From: Taiwanofungus camphoratus | Taxonomy: Eukaryota > Basidiomycota > Agaricomycetes > Polyporales > Taiwanofungaceae | Length of the DNA: 64,000 nucleotides | Assembly (NCBI GenBank): GCA_003999685.1 | Contig: CP021233.1 | Span: 1,240,001-1,304,000 of the forward strand | Reading direction: 5' to 3' | The notes under the pieces: generated by a model | The model's input: the letters and a program-made list of their open reading frames with translations, nothing else | Told to the model about the DNA's origin: nothing | The model's database searches: none | Position numbers and translations under genes: made by a program | In this document: positions 43,699-53,236 of the stretch, piece by piece | How positions within the stretch are numbered: the stretch's first letter is position 1 | How the letters are laid out: each line of letters begins with the position of its first letter

Positions 43699-46600
43699 TT
43701 AAATGTAAAACATACTTCCCTGCAGGTCGCGGTGTACCCCATTTCCCCACATAGTCTTCGCTTTTTGGAAGACTCGCTCCTTCTCTTCTTCCTTGCTTGC
43801 TCGGCTTTTAGCTTTACTGTCTCGTGAAGACTCATCGTCGGGGGCATTCAATAGAGAATTGATATAGCATCGTCCTCTCTCGCAAGCAATGTCAGCATAA
43901 TAAGCTGCAGGTACTAGACTCACGGCCTTGGTCGCTCGGGCATAGAGGTAGCTTGCAGTGTGTGTGCCTTGTTGAATTATGTCGGCATCGTAATGGTTCT
44001 CATCATACACCACCACGTAGTGAGTGGGCCGGACAGTGCCTTGCAGTCCCGCATGCGCCTATCAGCACGTGCGTATCAATACTTGTCATACCACGCAAGA
44101 TGAGTAGGCCGTACCTGCAAGTAGAAATCAAAATTGTAGACGTCTGTAACGCCCTTGTCGACGACCGTGCCGGGGAGCGTGTTGCCGTTCTTGGCCATGT
44201 TCTGGGAATCGGTGGCGGGAAAGCGGGCATGATGACGCTTCCCGCAGACCTCAATCGTCAACTTAGGTCGGTAAGGCGCATTCGGGGAGATCCTTTTGAA
44301 TGCATCTAAGATCCTTGGGAGTTCTTCCCGCAATAGAATGTTGTATTGCCCCTGCACAGGTTCTCCTCAGGGCACCATGTCATGTAGGAACGTGACAAGA
44401 CTCACCTCAGATACTCCATCACGGAAGACATGCACTCTCTCCGGAAGACGCTTGTTCTTCTGTTGATAGAGAAGCAGCCGCTCCACCATCATACGGGTTA
44501 GGTCCTCGACCATCTGCATATATAACAAGTCAATGTGATTGCTATAACGTGATTGCTATAACGTGATTGCATGCACGTACCTCCTTTGAATCCTTGTTCC
44601 AGTCCGGCTTCTGTAGCGCGAGACTCGCCGGAAAGTGGACAAAGTTGTCGTCTACACTTGCCACCACTGCGGCGATGGACGGCGACCCTTCCGCGCTTGT
44701 CGGGCTACGATGCGTCACGTCTATGCCCACGAGCATCGTCTTCTTGTCCCTGAGCCACTTCATCGACTGCGTGTCCAACAAGTGATTGATGCCGCCGAGC
44801 TTCGTGTTGGCCTTGAGTGCTACATTTGAGAAGTATTGGTCTTGCTTCTGCGGTTCGCCTCGCGCCTTCGTCAGAAGCATACACACGGTGTGAAGACCAA
44901 GTATCACGTCCCCAAGGCGCTTGATGCCAGGATAAATGTGTTTATCAACACCCGATAACAACACAAGCACAAAACTCGGCTTTCTCTGAGGGTTGAGATT
45001 GTCCACGATGGTCTTTCGGATCTTCTCTATGGCTGCTTTCCTCGACGGATCCGACTTGCGGTCATAAGGTTCCAGCCGCGGCGTGGCCATGATTGTTGGA
45101 GGTCCGTCCGGGACAACCATGCCGCTCGAGCGGCACTTCTGCGCGAACGTTTGAAGGAATCTCGCAAGCTCAGGGTCCTGTCCGCCTGCAAACTCGCCTC
45201 TACGACCATCTTGCACTAATAGAACTGCCCAATTCGTCATGTTACCACCCGATTGGAACTTGACGTTCAGAATGTTCCAGCTGCCATTATTGACGTTGGC
45301 CCTGCCGGCTCTGTAAGCGGGTACTGGAGGAGGAAGGATCCGGCCAGGCACGACGGCCATGTCTTGCTTCACAGAGAGTCCAAATGAATCGAGCGGTCCT
45401 GTGGATGCACCCGGGAGCAAGCCCAGATCGCGAAACCCTTGGTTGACGATTGCTTCCGCGTTCACGGCAGGAGGATTACTTGCGTATTTGATCATTGCTG
45501 CCGTCGCGTCTCCATCAAGCCTACCGCGATACGCCTGATTTGGCAATATGTCGCAAACCTCTGCTGGAAGATACTCGGGTTTCGAATTTCCAACATCAAC
45601 GACTGGTAAGTTACTAGCATACTTGAGCCGGATTCTGTACTCTGTTTTATGAAATGTCAGCGCAACAACAGAACAATGACAGACATGCATACTCCGGCTA
45701 AAGTACTGCTCGACGGTTACTGTACCACCCAACTCAGCACAGGAGAATGTTGTCTCTTGAGCATTCGTACTCATGATACGAAGTATTGTTCTCTTTCGGG
45801 TGTAGCCCAAGTGAGAGGTCGATATCTTTAACTTCTGAGAGAATTCCGTAGGCATTCCTCCAGCCTGTCGCTCAAATGCGCGCATTGCGTCTGCCAGGTT
45901 CCCGGGAACGTAGAACGCCGTCATACAAACGTTGATATTCACCATTAATTGTTTGTACGCAGGACGCACAGACATGAAGAAGCCTTTCCAGGCCTCTAGT
46001 CCGAGCGCCAGTGGCCGCCGTTCGGACGATGGAAAGAAATAGCGGTTTCTGCCAGCTCGGGTTCCAGTCTTGTTGGCGTGCTGCTGCAGAACCAAATTCA
46101 AAGCAGATACGAGGGGAAGGGGGTCATGATCTCTATGTTCAGGCTGTCCTTCCATATACCTAGAATGTTCCGTCAGAACTCCATCCACGGCATACGATGT
46201 CTCACTCACCGCGTCAACTGGTTGGTGTTTAGCTCTCGGACAAACTTTATGTCAACGGTAAATTCCAGGGCGTTATCTCGAGGGGCCGTCTCCCCTTCTT
46301 CGACGAATCTGATAGAAACGGAGAGAGGCTGTGGTAATTTCTTTGCAGAAACAAGCCTCTGGTTGCGATCATGAGCTGTGTAGCCAACATGGGGTGCGAA
46401 CTGCGCATGGTTCTCTAGCAGCTGGAAGATGCGTTCCTTACGGTCTGTGCGGGCTTTGTCCTTGGGTGAAATCGACACCTCGTAGTCGTAAAGGACCCCC
46501 TTGGTGACGGTCACAGCAAAGAAATTTGCTCTGAGCGTCACCGGCCTGCCCAGGGTACCCCATCCTGGGCGGAAGGGCATCTCGTCGCGTACACCCATCC

Positions 46601-47009
46601 TTCTGAAGGTAGTAATGAGTTGATCCGAGGTGGACAGACGTTCGTCGATTACCGCAGGCCTGCCGGCGGCGAAGACTTGCGCAGGGGCTCCAAAGCCTCC
46701 GCGCGATCCTCCGCCACCTCGTCCAGAGGGTCCAGGAGACCCGCCTCTCGGTCCTTGTCCTTGTCCTTGTCCTTGGCCGTAGGAAGGAGCCCCGCCTCTG
46801 CCACGGCCTCGTCCACTGAATCCAACATCGGATCCAGTGGCAGAGGCCGTAGGACTGATCCTTGCTCCCGCAGGACTCCCTCTACCTCCCGCAGGGCTCC
46901 CTCTACCTCCCGCAGGGCTCCCTCTACCTCCCGCAGGGCTTCCTCGTCCACGCTGGGTGCCTCTGCCTCTGTCAGCACCGCGATTGGGTTGGTTTCCTCG
47001 ATTACTCAT
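43699..47009 (-). CDS. Argonaute 1, RNA-silencing effector
   Basis: Six exons on the minus strand (47009-46210, 46159-45693, 45641-44581, 44513-44406, 44351-44115, 44058-43699), 3,033 nt, 1,010 residues. Gly/Arg-rich N-terminus with GRGSPAG repeats, N domain (GWGTLGRPVTLRANFFAVTV), PAZ (VEQYFSRKYRIRLKYASNLP), MID, then PIWI with GIDVTH, RDGVSEGQYN and CERGRCYIN, ending GSMFYI. It binds small RNAs and directs silencing. The first two PIWI aspartates are present; the position of the fourth catalytic residue reads Tyr. Intron 2 is 51 nt and in frame, so reading through it would add 17 codons. Next genes are FMO and a second Argonaute, all minus strand. Confidence 0.93.
46865..46942. repeat. 21-bp minisatellite coding GRGSPAG repeats
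   Basis: The unit ctcccgcagggctccctctac is repeated three to four times with one variant base. It keeps the reading frame of Argonaute 1 and encodes a seven-residue RG-type repeat. Confidence 0.9.
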
Positions 47010-48151
47010 GGTAGATACAGTGTAGTGGCTGCAGATGGGGCGCAGTCAAAGCGTGGCTGCCTTTATGTATCTGAGCAAGCGCTGGCCACCAAAGACGGCT
47101 GCGCTAATCAAACGAAACAGCAGGTGGGGACGAAACCTTAAAATACACATTTGACGCTGTTCAAGATCCCATAGTTATAGTCTATACAAGGTGGGACTAG
47201 AGCCTTCTCGGTCGATCCGTGAATGTGTTTGATGAAACAGTGCTGCGGGACCGCAGCACTGGCTCGAGTCATATCGTAAGTGCAGCAACCCAACTGGCGG
47301 CACGAGGACTCGATACGTGAACGGACAAGGACAGTGCTTTCTTTGGGCGTGGACCATGGGGTCGAACGAACATTTGGCCAGCGATCTGTGGCGTGCAGTA
47401 GAAGCCAGCAAACGCGTTCCAAATTGGACGCCTTCCTAGTCGTACTGCGAGCAAGCGCCCCCACGTAGGAATACGTTATCTGAATGTCTCTTTTCGCCAG
47501 ATCACAACAGAACTAAGCCTTACAATTTCTTGGTGCGGCCAGCTCTGCACAACGCGGGTCCAAATTCAGATTATGGTCGCCATGACTCGTATACGGTGCT
47601 ATTGACTGGCGGGGTGCGAGTTTAAGTCCCCCCCCAAGCAGACTGGCTAATTCCTTCCACCTTCGTGACGGCGGAGAGCATATCCATGCAGTGCCGTATC
47701 ACATGGATATGGAGCCTTAGGATGTGAGTGTATGTATCGACAACATCCAACGACCGGTGCACCATCTGTGATCCATCCCAGCGAACACTGCTAGGGACTC
47801 CGAATATAGTGAGGCAGAGCGGCCACTTCAAGTTGACATTATACACCGTTCAATGACACGATAAACCGGTGTACGGCTTCCTCTTCAGTCAGGTCGTGCT
47901 TTCGCAATCAAATCCGTTGTTCATCTCGAGAGGCCGTTGTGAGCATCAGCCTGAACCCATGACCAACGATCCGAAAATACAGACCACGACCTGTCCACCT
48001 CCACCTTCTTTGCCTTCTCCATGCCACAGACCGTGCAGGGAATCACCAAGGCAAGTGCACACCATGGCCAATTCTACACGAGCGAAACTTTTGGTACTAT
48101 TTATACACGTTGCTTACTGACACTGCGAGTCCAACTTTATCTAATGTCCAC
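47010..48151. other. intergenic between Argonaute 1 and FMO
   Basis: Argonaute 1 promoter side and FMO 3' flank. No recognised protein. A run of nine C lies at 47629-47637. Confidence 0.5.
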
Positions 48152-48300
48152 TCATTCCGCCTCCACTCCGCCGTTCGCCATAGCCCGGTCGATGTTCGGC
48201 GTGTCTACTTCCACCTCGGGATACACGCCCCGCCCGTGCATGATGAAGGACAGCCTGTCAACAATCAGCATCCTCAGCACGTCGCCCCATCGCACAGCCC
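48152..48300 (-). pseudogene. Former 3' coding end of the FMO gene, cut off by the MITE
   Basis: The minus strand after the MITE reads WAVRWGDVLRMLIVDRLSFI and onward for about 49 codons to TGA 48154-48152, in the frame left by the FMO exon once the 122-bp element and one GGGC copy are taken away. A TGA just inside the MITE edge blocks this frame from within the element. Confidence 0.6.
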
Positions 48301-48422
48301 ATCAGGAAAAATCAGGGTAGCTCCTGATACTACGGCAACTACAACCAAACCTGTAGCACTATATAGTGCTATAGATTGGGGATGTAGCAAAGCCAGCTAC
48401 AGTTACCTGCATTTTTCCTGAT
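48301..48422. mobile_element. 122-bp MITE in the last FMO exon
   Basis: Ends are inverted repeats: left ATCAGGAAAAATCAGG, right (reversed) ATCAGGAAAAATGCAGG, with similarity continuing to about 28 bp allowing gaps. GCCC flanks both sides (48297-48300 and 48423-48426). The centre is a perfect palindrome, tagcactatatagtgcta. No coding capacity. The superfamily cannot be set from a 4-bp duplication alone. Confidence 0.75.
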
Positions 48423-51400
48423 GCCCACAGCCCAAGTCGACACACTACGCACCATCGCAGCCTATCCAACCGGAAGAAGTGGAACAGCACTATCCATATA
48501 GCTGCGCAGATCGCCCCGCTCAGCATCGCGCGGGCGCCGCCGAGGAAGCGACGACTCACTGAGCTCCATGTACGTGAAGAACCCGAGCGCGCCGCCCTGC
48601 GCGCCGCGCTTGACGAACCGCAGCACGTCCACCCAGAGCTTCATGTCTTTCGGGACGGGCCGCGCCTCCTTGTCCATCAGGAAGGTGAGCAGGATGCGCA
48701 TGTCTGCTCTCGCCGTGCGTCACGTTAGCATGCCGTGGCACAACTCGAAGATTGCAGCAGGCCGCAACGGGAGGAGAAACCCACATATTCCGATGTGACT
48801 AGACCGCAGCATTCACGTTTAGTATCAGGCGGAGGCAGAGTGGGGTCAGACACTCACAAATGCCCCCTGCAGATGGTCAGCGAACAACAATCAGCAACCT
48901 CGCTACACGACTCGAGAACACCCGTTCGCGCAACTTACACGGTACCTGCACACGACACTCGTTAGCACCGTCGTTCCCCAAGCGGACGCAGCACCACACG
49001 GGAGCACACTCACCGATCGCGTTGAGGTACGCCGAGTTCGTCATGAGGACCGACCAGTCCTCCGTCGAGAAATTCTGCAGGTACAGATTCGGCCGCTGCA
49101 CACGAATTCAGCACCATCGCATCTCCCGAGCCAGCTGCCAACGCGGACGCACGTCGTACCCCTCCGGGAAGAGGTCCCCCTCCAGGAAGCCCACGTCCGG
49201 CTTGTGGAAGCCCACCGCGAGGACGACGACGTCTGCGGGGAACTGCGCCACCGTGATCAGCGCGTCACGTCGGACCGAGCTCGGTCAGAGGAGTGGAAGG
49301 GGAGCCGCCCGCGGCACGTACCTCCTCCCCGTGCCCCTCGTCTCCAGGCTTGCTCCCCCGCCCGCGCACGCTCACACGCACACCGCCGCGCGTGAGGCGC
49401 TGCGTGTCCCCGCGGACGTACCTGCACCGCCCCGCGCGGACGTGGTCCAGGAACTCGTCGTTCACCACCTGCTCCATCAAGCCAGCATTTCGCAGTACCG
49501 ACCACGCAAGTCACAGTGCAAGGTGCCATCGCATCGAGGCAGCCGCTATCAGCACGAGCCAGGCACGCATGGGAGAAAAGGCAGAACGCACCGGCGTGCC
49601 CTCGAACAGCCCCAGGTGCGCGGGCGTGAGGTCCTCGACGCCGTGGTAGTTCCAGAGCGTGATGATCTTCTCCCACACGAAGCTGCACGCACCGCGCGGG
49701 ATCCCACGCGTCAGCAGCCGCCCCAGCAGCAGCGAGCGAACGAAGGCGTGCGCACCTGAGCGGCATCTCCCGCCCGAACGGCTGCGCCGAGATGAGCGTG
49801 TCGAGGAGGACGTTCCGCGGGATGATCCACTGCCGCCGCGGTCGCGGCGCGTCAGCACGCGCGACGCCCACACAGGGAAAAGAGAGAGGGGAGGGGCGGC
49901 GGAAGGGAGAGAAAGCAGGAGGCGGGGAGGGAGAAGACGCACCTTGTCGTCCCGCGCGACGATCACGCACCCCTGCGCGCCGCGCGCCAGGGCCGTCTCG
50001 ACCGCCTCGACGCCGCTCGCGCCGCTGCCGATCACGACGACGCGCTTCCCCTCGAGCTCCGCAGTGTCGAGCTCGGACGAGTGCAGCACGCTCCCGCCGA
50101 ACACCTCCCCGTCGTCTCCTTCCTCTCCCTCATCCCCTTCCTCACCCCCTCCCTCCTTCTTGCTGTCCCCGCTCTTCCCCGGGCCGTTGCCCCTCGTGCG
50201 CCCGTTGGAATCCTTCAAGTCCCCGCCTCCAAACGCCCCCGGCGCCTTCTCCTTCTCCTTCTCCTGCACGCTCGCGCTCGCGCCCGGCGCGTCCTTCAGC
50301 TTGTCCGTGCCCTGCAGCGTCTCCGCATACGACGCCGGCTCGAGCGTGCTCCCTTGCCCAGCACCAGCCCGGGGCTCCCGCGCGTCCCTCCCGCCTTCCT
50401 CCTTGTCCTGCCTTCCCTCGCCCTCGCCCTCGTCCTCGCCCTCGCCCTCGCCCTTGCGCTTCCCCTCCCCCTCCCCCTTCCCAGCCCACGCCGGCATCCC
50501 CGGCAAACACACCCACCTCGGCGCACCACACGTACCCACCGCAACCACGACCGCGTCAAACACGCCGTCCGCGCCCGCGTCCACGAGCCAGCGCGCGTGG
50601 CCCTGGCGCGCAGGGTCCGCGTCGTCCGCGGGCACGGCGGGGGCGGGGGCGCGCCGCACGGACGCGACGCGCGTGCGGAGGCGCGTGCGGCGCGGGAGGT
50701 CGTACTCGGTCCATACGCGGTGGATCTCTGGGCGCGGCGGGGTCCCGGAGCGGGGGTAGGGGGTAGGAAGGGGTAGGAAGGGGAAGGGGGGGCGGGGGCG
50801 GGGAGCCACGCGAGCACGTGGGGAGCCATGCGACGAACCGAAGACCGAGGGCCAAAGACCGAATACCGAATACCGAAAAAAAAGAAAAAGAAAAAACACG
50901 AAACAGGAACAGGGCAGGCGTCAGCACGGTCGGGCGCTGCGGTGGATGGGGAGCGAGAGGGGGAGCGAGAGGGGGAGGGGGAGCGAGAGGGAGAGGGGGC
51001 AGACGCACCGTGCAAGATCTCATCGCGCCGGGGGAACGCGCGCGTCCAGAGGACGGCGGGGTGGAAGCGGTAGAGCACCGAGTTGAGCTGCAGGCCCGAG
51101 CTCGCGTTCACGCGTGCCCAGATGCCGCCTGCGGGGAGGGGGCGAAGACCAGTCAGTGTCCGGTATCGAGTATCGGGAATCGAGTATCGAGCGAGTCGCA
51201 AGAGCCCGTCTGTCTGCGTTTCCGTCTCTGGGGAGGAGGCGCCTCCGCCCTTTCTCCCCCCCCCCCCCCGCTCACAAGCACGAAAAACGGACAGAGCTTG
51301 CACACAGAGACACCCCCCCTCCCACCAAACCACCAAACCACCAAACCACCAAACCGCCAAACCGCCCCACCCCACACCGCACCGGAAGCCAACCAACCTA

Positions 51401-52000
51401 CCAACCTACCAACAAACCGAACCAACAAACCGAACCAATCGAACCAACCAACCAGCCGACCAAACTCACAGACACTCACCGACCTCGCCGGCAGCCTCGT
51501 ACAGCACGACGTCGAACCCGTGCGCGACCGCGTGCGCGGCGCTCGCGACGCCCGTGAGCCCCGCGCCGACGACCGCGATGCGCGCGCGCGGACGTGGACG
51601 CGGACGCGTGCGGGGCGGGGGCGGTGGGGGGCGCGGCTGGGTGGGTGAGGGCGAGGTGGGGTGGGGGGTATTTTGAGGAGGGTGTGGGAGGGGAAGGAAG
51701 GGGAGGCGGGGGGAGGGGGGAGCGGGGGAGGCAGAGTCAGCGCGCGGCTCGTTCACAGCCGCACCGGGGACCGGGCGAGAAGTGACAGAGTGGGCGGGGG
51801 GGGGGGGGGGGACTCACCGGCTTGAAGGCCCATATGACGAGGAGCTGTGCGAGGATGTAGAGGGCGTTGAGGGCGAGGCGGAGGAGGCGGAGGGGGGAGA
51901 GGAGGGCGAGGAGGGCGAGGAGGTCGTGTGCGCGGACGGCGGCGCGGGTGCTGCGGAGGAAGGAGGCGAGGTTGTCGCGCTCTGCGGCGAGCGCGGACAT
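48359..52000 (-). CDS. Flavin-containing monooxygenase (FMO), C-terminus altered by a MITE
   Basis: Fourteen exons fit on the minus strand: 52000-51818, 51636-51480, 51128-51009, 50727-49943, 49829-49756, 49682-49592, 49468-49422, 49279-49153, 49095-49014, micro-exons 48945-48939, 48866-48858 and 48798-48785, then 48703-48560 and 48501-48359; 660 residues. An N-terminal hydrophobic segment (about 28-58) may anchor it in a membrane. FAD motif IAVVGAGLTGVASA (GxGxxG), second dinucleotide motif VVVIGSGASGVEAV, and VVVLAVGFHKPDVGFLEGDL. A Lys/Glu/Gly-rich insert of over 100 residues separates the motifs. The substrate is unknown. The present stop (TAG 48361-48359) lies in the MITE; the older frame ran to 48152 (687 residues). 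Acceptor of exon 2 is the least certain site. Confidence 0.8.
50728..51479. repeat. Low-complexity repeats in two long FMO introns
   Basis: Introns of 281 nt (50728-51008) and 351 nt (51129-51479) contain repeated gaccgaataccgaa-like text near 50838-50878, gggagcgaga repeats near 50948-50995, gagtatcg repeats near 51167-51195, caccaaac repeats near 51323-51362 and accaacc/accgaacc runs to 51450. Other introns in this gene are mostly 50-110 nt. Confidence 0.8.
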
Positions 52001-53236
52001 GCTGGGGTGTGGGTGTCAGTGCGGGTGTGGGGGAGAGTGAGTGAGGGGGCGGGAGAGGGCAGGGGACGCACGTGATGGAGTGGTTTGAGGCGAGGGCGGT
52101 GGCGCAGGCGCTATACACGAGCGCAGAGACCGCGATCCAACTGTGCGTGCGACCGAGAGTGAGTGGGCTTGTTTATGTAGGCGAGGGGGCGGACGAGTCG
52201 GGCGAGCATGTGCTGCTGGTGTCGCTGGTGGATTGGATGCCACTCGCAGCACCGCGTCGACGTCACATATGCGCAACGACGCGTGACGTCATCATCCCCA
52301 GCGCGTGCGGTGGCATGAGCAAGCAGTCTACCAAGTACCATCATTGCAATGCAGCACTCATTCGGCCACCCGAGCGCATGCATCTCCAACTACTGCGAAG
52401 ATCGATGATCTCCCTAGAGTCTCTTGCACATAGAAGCTCGTCGCTATGTAGGGGGCCGGTCTCACGCTCAATAGCACCCAGTTCATCCCGCAGCACGGCA
52501 AGTCACCGCGAATTGGCATACACATTTACTTTGTCGGGCGGGTGTTGGCCACTCGGGGGGAGGGTCGACCTTCACCGTCACGTCTTGAATCTCGTAAAGT
52601 GTGAGTCCCGCAAAACGCTGGCGCGCGGAGCAGATGGACCCACTTCAAGTTCTTCAATAGAGTGCTGCACCGACGCCGCCATGCCAGCAGACAGGCGTGC
52701 ATGATCGACGTTTCTAGTATAAGCACGCGCGCGACGCGTGACGTCATTCTCGGATTCCGATCAACGCGGTCCGGGGGCACTCTCCCGTTGTGGAACGTTG
52801 GACCAACCTTTCCCTGTGGAAGATTTTCTGAAGTGTTCAGAATCAGAACATTGCAAGAATATTACAAGGCACCGCGCTGTCGTTGGCTATGTTCTGGCAC
52901 CAATTTTATGGCATGAACTGGCAGAAAACATTTTACCACAAACGTTCTGGCGTGTTCTCAAACGTTTCTGGGCGCAAACACGGTCCACTGCTCACAATGC
53001 CCAGAATACAGTGCATATGCATCAATTACCCTAGGTTCTACGCTAGACGACGACGAATAAGGAGAGAACAAAAAGACCGGGGTATTATCGTATCGCTGCC
53101 CGCAGCGAAGTCGACACCAATACTGCTACTACATACAAATTCTACAATGGATTAAACAGACACACGAGCGCAGTCCGGTACACTTCACCATAACGACTCA
53201 CAGCCACACGCCCAAGAAGCAGCGCGAGCGGCGCAA
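52001..53236. other. intergenic between FMO and Argonaute 2
   Basis: FMO promoter side and Argonaute 2 3' flank. Composition drops from GC-rich to ordinary. No recognised gene. Confidence 0.5.

Noticed and set aside
47600-47645. Possible tRNA 3' half (gcgagtttaagtcccc resembles a T arm)
   Set aside because: The T-loop consensus GTTCRA is absent and no acceptor, D or anticodon arms can be folded around it.
48301-48422. Intron in the last FMO exon
   Set aside because: A GTAACT donor exists, but no acceptor inside gives an open frame; the inverted ends and flanking duplication fit a MITE.
49659-50776. Several 230-366-codon plus-strand ORFs opposite FMO
   Set aside because: They are Arg/Pro/Ser-rich antisense shadows of a GC-rich gene; the minus strand carries the conserved FMO motifs and splice sites.
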